NCBI GenBank assembly: GCA_026692885.1
Contig: JAPLNJ010000427.1
Coordinates: 1-5,521, forward strand
Source: Planctomycetota bacterium
Lineage (GTDB): Bacteria > Planctomycetota > Planctomycetia > Pirellulales > Pirellulaceae
Direction of reading: 5' to 3'
Length of the DNA: 5,521 nt
Below, piece after piece: positions 1 to 5,521 of this stretch. How positions within the stretch are numbered: position 1 is the first letter of the stretch; every line of letters begins with the position of its first letter. Position numbers and translations under genes: made by a program. Below the pieces are notes generated by a model that had not been told where the DNA came from, did not search any database, and was given only the letters and a program-made list of their open reading frames with translations.

Positions 1-259
1 TCCCGATCGGGCAGATATATCCGCAGAACACCCGCCGCAGCAGCAGCGTCATCAGCAGCACGCCGCCGAGGATGAAGAAGTTGGACGTGCCGAGCGAACA
101 GAGCATGTCCCCTTCGGTGGCGTAGGTGGCGATCGCTTCCACGCCGCCAAAAGGGCACCAACGTTCGCAGTTCGCCCGCCAGACGAACGTGCCCAGGACG
201 ACCACTCCCAGAAAGCTGGCCTGGACGACCCGCCTGGTCAAGGTGAGCTTCTGACTCAT
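1..259 (-). CDS. 4Fe-4S membrane polyferredoxin, NapH/NosR/CcoG-like (partial, 3' end outside window)
   Basis: The first 86 codons are visible from ATG at 259, and the gene leaves the window at base 1. A hydrophobic segment at about residues 11-27 is followed by a cysteine motif, C31-x3-C35-P-F-G. A second hydrophobic segment spans about residues 58-75, then RRVFCGYICPIG (residues 75-86). The pair of motifs CxxxCPFG and FCGYICPIG, each next to a transmembrane helix, is typical of the Fer4_5-type membrane ferredoxins (NapH, the NosR C-terminus, CcoG/RdxA, YccM). These pass electrons between the quinone pool or cytoplasm and periplasmic redox proteins. The start ATG overlaps the stop of the upstream TPR gene as ATGA and has no Shine-Dalgarno of its own, so translational coupling is likely. 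The exact subfamily cannot be fixed without the C-terminal half, where the classical ferredoxin cysteine clusters would lie. Confidence 0.85.
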   Translation of the reverse strand, partial: MSQKLTLTRRVVQASFLGVVVLGTFVWRANCERWCPFGGVEAIATYATEGDMLCSLGTSNFFILGGVLLMTLLLRRVFCGYICPIG

Positions 260-903
260 GGCTGCTGGCTGCTGGGGCAGTTGCCACGCATCGGGCAGTT
301 CGAGCAACGACTGCCGCCACTGCACGGCGACTCGGCGACCTTGGACTTCGTTTCCAGCACTTGAGCAAAGCCGGCCGTAGAAACCAGCTTGGTGAACTCC
401 GGACTCAGCTTCGCATGCTGCTTGTAGCCGTCTAACTGGCTGGGAGCGATCGACTCAAAGCACCGCTTCAGCAGGCCAATTGCTTCGTCGGTGTTGCCCA
501 GCGCTGCCTGCAAGCGGGCTAGACTATAGGTCATGCTCGGCCCGCTGTCGGCTCCCAGCTCGATGGTCTTAGCGATCTGTTTGGCCTCGTCAGTCTTGCC
601 CTGCCGAGCCAACGCCAGTCCCTGCAAAGCCCGCGTGCCGGGAGTGTGTTTACTCGCTTCGAGGGTCGCTAACACCTCGGCGGCTTCTGCGTTGCGATTG
701 AGCACCAATTGCGTCTCAGCTAGCAACGTGGCAGAGTGCGCGGTGTTGACCCGCTCGTGGATTTGTCGGTCCAGCGGCAACGCCTCGGCATACAACGACT
801 GACCGACGTAGAAGGCGTGCAGCCCGCGCGCGACGTATTCCCACTGCCCGGCGTCCTGTTCGGTCGCCAGGCGTTTTCGCAGCCCTACGATCTGATTGGC
901 CAT
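256..903 (-). CDS. TPR-like helical protein with C-terminal four-cysteine tail, possibly 5'-truncated
   Basis: The product is 215 residues from ATG at 903 to TGA at 256-258. Degenerate TPR-style helix pairs are visible, such as LVLNRNAEAAEVLATLE, ALARQGKTDEAKQIAKTIE and LQAALGNTDEAIGLLKRCFE. A short tail holds Cys194, Cys200, Cys203 and Cys209 in CSGGSRCSNCPMRGNC, a spacing (C-x5-C-x2-C-x5-C) that could bind a metal or form disulfides. There is no signal peptide and no Shine-Dalgarno before the ATG. The frame stays open far upstream, but from about 950 outward it runs through a hairpin and then antisense to the large gene's end, so that extension is not believable. Codons for about eight residues before the ATG (CRPEYLQHYA) still look coding, so the 5' end may have been lost or rearranged. 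TPR modules usually scaffold protein complexes. The ATGA overlap with the polyferredoxin gene suggests a partnership, which is inference. Confidence 0.72.
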   Translation of the reverse strand: MANQIVGLRKRLATEQDAGQWEYVARGLHAFYVGQSLYAEALPLDRQIHERVNTAHSATLLAETQLVLNRNAEAAEVLATLEASKHTPGTRALQGLALARQGKTDEAKQIAKTIELGADSGPSMTYSLARLQAALGNTDEAIGLLKRCFESIAPSQLDGYKQHAKLSPEFTKLVSTAGFAQVLETKSKVAESPCSGGSRCSNCPMRGNCPSSQQP

Positions 904-929
904 GGCGTAGTGCTGCAGGTACTCGGGTC

Positions 930-943
930 GGCACGTTAGTGCC
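930..943. repeat. Small palindrome GGCAC-GTTA-GTGCC
   Basis: This is a perfect 5-bp inverted repeat with a 4-base spacer, lying 27 bases before the ATG of the TPR gene. It sits about 30 bases from the larger hairpin at 971-1030 and may belong to the same intergenic repeat complex. On length alone it could be chance. Confidence 0.35.
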
Positions 944-970
944 CGCGCAGAAATAAGTTGGTCAAATCCT

Positions 971-1030
971 TGTAGGACGGATTGGTGATCCGGCCGGGAA
1001 ATACCGGCCGTATCGCCAATCCGTCCCACG
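971..1030. repeat. Long near-perfect hairpin, REP/MITE-like palindrome
   Basis: The arms 975-997 and 1004-1026 are inverted repeats matching at 21 of 23 positions, with a 6-base loop (gaaata, 998-1003). The mismatches pair 986 with 1015 and 990 with 1011. The symmetry extends imperfectly to 971 and 1030. The arm contains GGACGGATTGG followed by CCGGCCGG. It lies between the stop of the large cytochrome gene and the TPR gene. There is no T tract after the stem on either strand, so it is not a standard intrinsic terminator. It more likely represents a dispersed REP-like element or an mRNA-stabilising or attenuating hairpin that separates the two genes' expression. Assignment to a repeat family needs genome-wide comparison. 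Confidence 0.8.
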
Positions 1031-1063
1031 GCCAATCGTTCATAGTTATTCTTGCGCGGACGC

Positions 1064-4000
1064 TTAGTCCTCGACGATGATGCGGAAACCGACGTTGTGG
1101 ACGCGCTGCCACGAGGGGTAAGCCTGTCGGAAGGCCGAGCGGGCATGCTTGGGCCGATCGTACCACGAACCGCCGCGGACCGTTTTCTTGGCCAGCGTCG
1201 GGTCGTCGGTGTCCTCCAACGCCGGATCATACGGGTACGGGCGGTAGGTGCTGCGCGTCCATTCCGCGACATTGCCGTGCATGTCCTTCAAGCCCCACGT
1301 GTTACCGGCGTAATGGCCGATCTCGGCCAAGTGCAACACGCCATCATCAAACCGCTCGTCCTTCGGCACGAAATCCCAGAACTTGTCGGGATTGGGAATC
1401 GGCTGCGGGTTGACGCCGGAGACAGCCAGAAGTTTAAGCGAGCGATCGCCCAAGTTGGCCGACTTCGCGAAGTCCGTGTTGAGGTCGCCGTAGGAGCACG
1501 GCGTATCCGTACCGGCGCGGCAGGCCCATTCCCATTGACCTTCCGTCGGCAGCGTGACCTTGCGGCCCGTCTTCTGGGACAGCCAGTGGCAGAACTTCAT
1601 GGCATCCTGCCACGAGACCCTGATTACCGGCAGGGTCGGGAAGTCCATCAGATAACCCGGCTTCACTTGATCCTTGTAGTGCATGTCGTAATAGCCGTTG
1701 CGATGGTCCGGAGCGAACTGTTGATACTGTTCCAGGGAGACCTCGGTGACCGCCATCCAGAACGGTTTGGCGATCCGCACGCGCGCCAGGGGAGCCTCGT
1801 CGGCGTACCCGCTCAAGTCACCCATCGCGAATTCGCCGGCCGGCACGCGACACAATTCGATGGCAAGGCCGTGGCCCAGATCCATCCGGGACTCGAGCGG
1901 GCCGGACAGGCTCTGTAGCTGGCGAGCCGCCTGGGGTGAGAGCGGCCAGCCCGGCACTTTGACCGGCGCCGGTTTGGCGGGCAGCGGCGTTGGCTGAATG
2001 AACTTCTCGGTCCGCTCGTACGGGTTGACGATCTCTTCGATGTCCTCGTCGACGCCAGCGTACAGCTTTTTCATCTCGTACCGCCGCTGTTCGAAATTCT
2101 GAGGAATCCGTCCGGCCTCGTGCCAAGTTCCATGGGCCGGGACATTCAGGTCGATCCACGTAATCAGGCGATCCCAGGCCTCGTGGTCCAGTTGCACGTT
2201 GTAGTGGCCTTTGGTCAGCAGCTGTACCAAGTCGCTGGTGTCCGCATGGAACTCGAGCGGCGTGAGCAGACTGTAATCGCCTTCGGGACCATTCCGCCGC
2301 ACGAACGGGTGCAATTCGATGTAGGACTTCGGGAAGGATCCGCCCATCGTCGTACGCGTAATCTCGGTGTCTGCGAGGTTCGGCGCCGCCTGTTGGCCGT
2401 CATGGCAACCGACGCAGTACTTGTCGAGCACGGGCTGCACCTCGCGCAGGAAACTGAACCCGCGTTTCGGGCCATACCACGGGGTCGGCTTGGCGGGCGG
2501 CTGGTGCATGGCCAGCGAAGGCCGCAGTTCGGTCCCGGAGTTTTGCGGATTGTGGCAGCCGTTGCACGAGACCTGCTCGCCCGGCATGCCCACAAACCAA
2601 CTCCGCTTCAGCTGCAGGGCTTTGCCTTCGGCATCCAACGGCTGCAACGAGATCGGCGTGTTAGCCGGGATCTCGAACAGGGCCGAGCCATCGGCCTGGA
2701 CCGGTACGGTGCCCAACAACCGGCGCACGTCCCACGGGCCCTCGATGCCGACCGCGTAGTGCCCGCCCATGTTCCGATACGAGTACTCGTACTGGAAGAG
2801 CCGGAGCGATTTGACCGCGCCGCGCGGCACGCCCGCCAAGCCAGGACCGCTGTAGATGTCCTGGATACCGACGGTGGCTGTGGTCAGTTCCGGTTTCACG
2901 CGATCCAGGATGACCGGCGGGGTCGGCGTCTTCCGCAAGGGAATCGGTTCCAGGATCGCGGAACCGGGCTCCTCCCGGAGCAACACCAGGTTGTCGAACA
3001 CGTCTGCCAGGTACACGCCCCAATTCGCGTCCGAGCTGGGCTTGCACGACGCGATGAAGTACTTGTCACTCAACGGAATTGGATGCAGGAACTTGGGCCA
3101 GGAGCCATTGACCAAACCGTCCTGGATGACATCTTGAACGGGCTTGCCCCAGCCGGGGATGCGCTGCACAGCGCCGTGATTCTCCTTCCGTCCGCGGGCC
3201 ACGTCGAACAGGATCAACTCGCCCATGCGCGGCACGCCATGATGCCCCGATATCACGCCGACGAATTTGGTCGAGCTGCCCGGCACGGGCTTGGCGTAGA
3301 ACAGGCTGTTCGGCCAGTAGCTGTTGCTGCCGTAGTACTCCGCCTGATTCGTACCATCGGGATTCATCTTCATCAGCACTCGGCTGAAGTAGTGCGCCGA
3401 GTCCGTGTACTCCCATCGCAGGTACAGCACGCTGCCGTCAGGCATCATCGCGGGGTACCAGTCGTTGTCCTGTTCGAAGCAGAGCCGGCGGACCTGCTTG
3501 CCGTCGGCGCTCAGCAGATGCAACGTGCCGACGTAGTCCGCTCCGCCCACGCAGGGCACGCCGACAAACGTAGAATTCGAGACGTACAGCACTCGCCCGT
3601 CGGGCAGATAGATGCCGTTGTAGTTGTCGATGTCGGGATACTCGCCGGGCGTGACTTGCGTGACGCCTGAGCCATCCCGCTGCATCTCGAACACCTGCCA
3701 ACGGCCGTTCTCGCCGATCGACGAGAACAGCAGCTTCTGCGCATCGAAGTGCAGATTCAGATCGCCGACGAACCACGGCTGAGCCGGTTTGTAGATGGTC
3801 TTGAGGTTGGCGTTCGCCAGGTCGAGCACGGCGATTTCGTTCTCCAGCCGCGGATTCATGCTCGAATTGCCTTGCCAGTTCTGAGGCAAGCCCAGCTTCT
3901 CGGCCTCCCGGCGGACGACGAGCAGCTTGTCGAAATCGACCAGCGGGTTCTCCCACACCAACGCCCGGCGCTGAAGTTCTGCGCTAGCTTGCACGTAATC

Positions 4001-5029
4001 ACCCGCCGCCCGATCGTCTTTCTCGGCCACGGCCTTTTGAAACGCCTCGGCCTGCTGCTCTAACTCGTCGACCCGCGCCAGATACTTCTGGCCATTGCGG
4101 TAGCTGTCGGCGAATTGCGATTGGAGTTCCGCAATCGACAGACGCAGGGCCGGGAAGTTGACCGTCTTGACGGCAGCTGCCGCCGTCTGCAACGCCTGCA
4201 CGCGCGCCGCGGTCGAGGCAAACAGCGCCAGCCAAGCCGGGTCACTCGCCGGCTTGGACTGCTTGACGAGATCCTCCAACTGCCCGCGCTGCGGCTGCGC
4301 ATCTTTCAGCCGCCCCAGTAAACCGTGGATGGCTTTCTGTTCCAGATCCGTCGCAGTGGTCGCCTCGAACCACCCCGCGTAGTTCGGGAAGTACTGCTGG
4401 AACAAACGCACCTCGACCGGGTAAGAAGTCCTCAGTTGGTCCAGACTCGCCACCGGTGACGGACGCAGGGCATAGGAGAAATCACAGGCTCCGGTCTCGT
4501 GGTAGACCTTCACCAACAGTTTGTTCTCGCCCTGTTTCAGCGTCAGCGTCACGCGATGATCGGCCGGCTTTTTCGCATTGGCCGAGTGGACCTTCTGGCC
4601 GTTGAGCCAGACTTCCAGACCGTCAGCCGTCTCGAACGCGGCCAAGACCTTCACGGCGTCCTGGCCTGCGATCGTACGGTACAAGTAAGTCGCGGTGCGA
4701 TTTCCGGCCGGCAGATGGATGAGCTGGCCATCCTGCCAGTCGGGCATCGCCGTCCACTGCGGCTTGCCTTTGGCTTTGGTGTCCAGCCGGACGTTCTTTT
4801 CTGGGAAGTGCGAATCCTTGAGAGCGGTTGCCGGCAAAGCGCCAGTCGTGTACCAGGGTGTTTGCCTGGGCAATGCGTCTGTATTCTTCTGGAACGCTTG
4901 GCGTTTTTGCCGCATCTCGGAGGCCCACGGACGCTGCCGCCGCCCGTCGCCACTCCGTCCGGCAGCCGCCAATAATGCGAAAGCAACGACACCGACACTC
5001 ACAACCAACAACCGTTGCAGGGATTTCAC
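1064..5029 (-). CDS. Secreted multidomain cytochrome: hydrazine-synthase-alpha-like propeller, two CxxCH haem sites, FGE-like domain
   Basis: The protein is 1321 residues, from GTG at 5029 (AAGGAG five bases upstream) to TAA at 1064-1066. Residues 1-24 form a Sec signal peptide (basic start, then a hydrophobic stretch ending in AAAG). Residues about 75-190 look like a beta jelly-roll (LEVWLNGQKV, KQGENKLLVKVYHE). Residues about 225-365 are helical and possibly coiled coil. Residues about 405-720 form a beta-propeller with repeated PDGxVLY and MNPDGT motifs plus STFVGVPCVGG and YGSNSYWPN, closely recalling the hydrazine synthase alpha middle domain. Two c-type haem motifs follow: CNGCH (822-826; bases 2552-2566) and CVGCH (872-876; bases 2402-2416). 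Residues about 1045-1321 are FGE/SUMF1-like: LPTEGQWEWACRAGT (1160-1174), DMHGNVAEW (1249-1257), VRGGSW (1284-1289) and a terminal GFRI. The FGE catalytic cysteine pair is absent, so sulfatase-activating activity is doubtful. It probably acts outside the cytoplasmic membrane as an electron-transfer or oxidoreductase protein; its substrate is unknown. The domain calls are strong and the function is not known. Confidence 0.95.
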   Translation of the reverse strand: MKSLQRLLVVSVGVVAFALLAAAGRSGDGRRQRPWASEMRQKRQAFQKNTDALPRQTPWYTTGALPATALKDSHFPEKNVRLDTKAKGKPQWTAMPDWQDGQLIHLPAGNRTATYLYRTIAGQDAVKVLAAFETADGLEVWLNGQKVHSANAKKPADHRVTLTLKQGENKLLVKVYHETGACDFSYALRPSPVASLDQLRTSYPVEVRLFQQYFPNYAGWFEATTATDLEQKAIHGLLGRLKDAQPQRGQLEDLVKQSKPASDPAWLALFASTAARVQALQTAAAAVKTVNFPALRLSIAELQSQFADSYRNGQKYLARVDELEQQAEAFQKAVAEKDDRAAGDYVQASAELQRRALVWENPLVDFDKLLVVRREAEKLGLPQNWQGNSSMNPRLENEIAVLDLANANLKTIYKPAQPWFVGDLNLHFDAQKLLFSSIGENGRWQVFEMQRDGSGVTQVTPGEYPDIDNYNGIYLPDGRVLYVSNSTFVGVPCVGGADYVGTLHLLSADGKQVRRLCFEQDNDWYPAMMPDGSVLYLRWEYTDSAHYFSRVLMKMNPDGTNQAEYYGSNSYWPNSLFYAKPVPGSSTKFVGVISGHHGVPRMGELILFDVARGRKENHGAVQRIPGWGKPVQDVIQDGLVNGSWPKFLHPIPLSDKYFIASCKPSSDANWGVYLADVFDNLVLLREEPGSAILEPIPLRKTPTPPVILDRVKPELTTATVGIQDIYSGPGLAGVPRGAVKSLRLFQYEYSYRNMGGHYAVGIEGPWDVRRLLGTVPVQADGSALFEIPANTPISLQPLDAEGKALQLKRSWFVGMPGEQVSCNGCHNPQNSGTELRPSLAMHQPPAKPTPWYGPKRGFSFLREVQPVLDKYCVGCHDGQQAAPNLADTEITRTTMGGSFPKSYIELHPFVRRNGPEGDYSLLTPLEFHADTSDLVQLLTKGHYNVQLDHEAWDRLITWIDLNVPAHGTWHEAGRIPQNFEQRRYEMKKLYAGVDEDIEEIVNPYERTEKFIQPTPLPAKPAPVKVPGWPLSPQAARQLQSLSGPLESRMDLGHGLAIELCRVPAGEFAMGDLSGYADEAPLARVRIAKPFWMAVTEVSLEQYQQFAPDHRNGYYDMHYKDQVKPGYLMDFPTLPVIRVSWQDAMKFCHWLSQKTGRKVTLPTEGQWEWACRAGTDTPCSYGDLNTDFAKSANLGDRSLKLLAVSGVNPQPIPNPDKFWDFVPKDERFDDGVLHLAEIGHYAGNTWGLKDMHGNVAEWTRSTYRPYPYDPALEDTDDPTLAKKTVRGGSWYDRPKHARSAFRQAYPSWQRVHNVGFRIIVED

Positions 5030-5034
5030 GGGTT

Positions 5035-5040
5035 CTCCTT
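5035..5040 (-). promoter_or_regulatory. Ribosome binding site AAGGAG of the large cytochrome gene
   Basis: The minus strand reads AAGGAG-AACCC-GTG, a near-consensus Shine-Dalgarno with a 5-base spacer. It fixes the non-ATG start at 5029, directly before a convincing signal peptide. This is the only clear Shine-Dalgarno in the window; the other two minus-strand starts have none. Confidence 0.85.
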
Positions 5041-5114
5041 CTCGTTATCGCTTGTGCGAAGTTGAGCGTTCGCCAAGAGCATTAAGCGTTTTCCAGGCGG
5101 AGGGCTCTCCGGCT

Positions 5115-5202
5115 CGTCGACTCCGAGCCCAGAGCGGTGGGGGGGAGGGATTGAGGGAGGTTGTAGGCAAGTTCTGGATGCGTCGTCTTCAGCCCAGAGC
5201 GG
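5115..5202. repeat. Direct repeat pair, 12-base core AGCCCAGAGCGG
   Basis: Two exact copies lie at 5126-5137 and 5191-5202. The similarity extends leftward imperfectly (CGTCGACTCCG at 5115 against CGTCGTCTTC at 5181), so each unit is about 22-23 bases and the copies are 65 bases apart. They could be regulator binding sites for the divergent genes or remnants of an intergenic repeat. Two exact 12-mers this close are unlikely by chance in a short spacer, although both sit in GC-rich DNA. Confidence 0.55.
5139..5157 (+). other. Potential G-quadruplex tract
   Basis: Four G-triplets fit the pattern GGG-g-GGG-a-GGG-attga-GGG on the plus strand (5139-5141, 5143-5145, 5147-5149, 5155-5157). It is about 110 bases upstream of the large gene's start, in the divergent spacer. 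It satisfies the usual G3N1-7 rule; whether it folds or regulates is unknown. Confidence 0.4.
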
Positions 5203-5238
5203 AATCGCCTCCGCTAACAGGCTGCCGACCACGCGCAG

Positions 5239-5255
5239 TATATTCTGACCGTCAG
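5239..5255 (+). promoter_or_regulatory. Possible -10 (TATATT) and overlapping dyad for the right-edge CDS
   Basis: TATATT (5239-5244) resembles a -10 box and lies about 20 bases before the GTG at 5264. It abuts a perfect dyad, CTGAC-C-GTCAG (5245-5255), that could be an operator. No good -35 element is seen at the expected spacing, and 5-bp arms occur by chance, so this is weak. Confidence 0.18.
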
Positions 5256-5263
5256 GTACAGAA

Positions 5264-5521
5264 GTGTCAAAGGGCCATCGGCACGAAGCGATTCAAACGG
5301 CTTCTCCGCCCCCAGCCCTGCACCTGATCTGCCCTCACGGATCTCGTACCAGGCGTAATACACCGCCCGCAGCGGCGTTGACGCAACTGACGACGAATCT
5401 CTCCACGCTGCTGGCGGACCTGACAGCGGTGGGCGGGTTCGAACTCGCGGAAGTCCAGGTGGCCGTTGAATTGACGGCCTCCGGCGGCGTCAATCTGATC
5501 GGCAATCTGACCGCCGGAGCC
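5264..5521 (+). CDS. Small beta-hairpin-type domain protein, possibly Pepco/CU044_2847-like (partial, 3' end outside window)
   Basis: An open plus-strand frame follows a stop at 5246-5248 and continues past the right edge; 86 codons are visible from GTG 5264. No in-frame ATG exists. TTG at 5378 is an alternative start and would discard a low-complexity, Pro/Arg-rich lead that looks non-coding. From about residue 36 the sequence looks genuine: a helix (ALTQLTTNLSTLLADL), then FELAEVQVAVELTASGG and VNLIGNLTAGA. This helix followed by alternating strand residues and an S-G-G turn resembles Pepco and CU044_2847-type domains, described as companions of peptidases and effectors in bacterial conflict systems. 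The resemblance is by eye only. The gene is divergent from the cytochrome gene and probably functionally separate. The poor N-terminus could mean a wrong start or a 5'-damaged gene. Confidence 0.5.
   Translation, partial: MSKGHRHEAIQTASPPPALHLICPHGSRTRRNTPPAAALTQLTTNLSTLLADLTAVGGFELAEVQVAVELTASGGVNLIGNLTAGA

Larger units (their letters stand above)
5030..5263. other. Divergent intergenic region between the cytochrome gene and the right-edge CDS
   Basis: No gene is credible here. A 68-codon minus-strand frame (5232-5026) has a proline-rich composition that follows from the C-rich strand and no recognisable domain. The region contains a G-rich tract, a 12-base direct repeat and a 6-bp-arm hairpin (AGCGGA 5198-5203 with TCCGCT 5210-5215). 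No convincing -35/-10 pair was found for the minus-strand gene. GATAAC at 5044-5049 (minus) abuts the ribosome binding site and is too close to act as its -10. Confidence 0.6.

Noticed and set aside
971..1030. Rho-independent terminator for the cytochrome gene
   Set aside because: The stem is strong, but no T-rich run follows it on the minus strand (or the plus strand), so the standard terminator definition is not met.
904..1272. Upstream extension of the TPR frame to an ATG at 1272
   Set aside because: The extension runs through the hairpin and then 200 bases inside the FGE-like coding region in another frame. Its first ~75 residues are Arg/Thr/Ser-rich with no recognisable structure.
1052..1918. 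Plus-strand open frame (288 codons) antisense to the FGE-like region
   Set aside because: Its composition is that of a shadow frame, and the opposite strand carries intact FGE-like motifs.
2120..3670. Long plus-strand open frame (516 codons) antisense to the cytochrome gene
   Set aside because: It is a GC-rich shadow frame. Its translation is rich in Arg, His and Val with no domain motifs, while the opposite strand encodes clear conserved domains.
5026..5232. Small minus-strand ORF (68 codons) ending in TGA overlapping the GTG start of the cytochrome gene
   Set aside because: The GTGA overlap is tempting as a leader peptide, but the product is proline-rich because of the C-rich strand. It also spans the direct repeats and G tract, and has no Shine-Dalgarno-supported start that I could see.
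4695..5327. Plus-strand open frame (210 codons) crossing the cytochrome gene's start region
   Set aside because: It covers the opposite strand of the signal peptide and jelly-roll coding region plus the non-coding spacer, and its product is Arg/Cys/Ser-rich without motifs.
5264..5377. Frameshifted N-terminus for the right-edge gene
   Set aside because: The other two plus-strand frames were read across this stretch. They meet stops (TAA at 5354-5356 in one, TGA at 5325-5327 and 5379-5381 in the other) and offer no more convincing N-terminal sequence.

Overview
The window most likely comes from a member of the Planctomycetota, probably a Pirellula-like lineage. This is inferred from the GC-rich coding style, loosely packed intergenic spaces with palindromes, and above all a very large secreted protein. 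That protein joins a jelly-roll-like module, a hydrazine-synthase-alpha-like beta-propeller, two c-type haem motifs and a formylglycine-generating-enzyme-like (FGE-like) domain. I know this domain mix mainly from planctomycetes. No database search was possible.

Layout: three genes lie on the minus strand and are read right to left. The 1321-residue multidomain cytochrome starts at 5029 (GTG, with a strong Shine-Dalgarno sequence) and stops at 1064. A gap of about 160 bases follows, holding a long near-perfect hairpin (971-1030) and a small palindrome (930-943). Next is a TPR-type helical protein (903-256) with a four-cysteine tail. Its stop overlaps by ATGA the start of a membrane-bound 4Fe-4S polyferredoxin (NapH/NosR/CcoG-like), which starts at 259 and runs off the left edge.

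The region 5030-5263 is a divergent intergenic space. It holds a G-quadruplex-type G tract and a 12-base direct repeat, but no convincing promoter for the large gene. At the right edge a plus-strand reading frame (best start GTG 5264) runs out of the window. Its visible part is a helix followed by a beta-hairpin-like segment resembling small domains (Pepco / CU044_2847-like) associated with bacterial conflict systems. That assignment is tentative.

How they may work together: a secreted dihaem cytochrome, a TPR protein with a possible metal or disulfide tail, and a membrane Fe-S electron carrier in one orientation suggest an envelope redox module. The hydrazine-synthase resemblance does not imply hydrazine chemistry. 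No beta or gamma synthase subunit is visible, a tyrosine I recall as an active-site haem ligand is not at the corresponding spacing, and the FGE-like domain lacks the catalytic cysteine pair.
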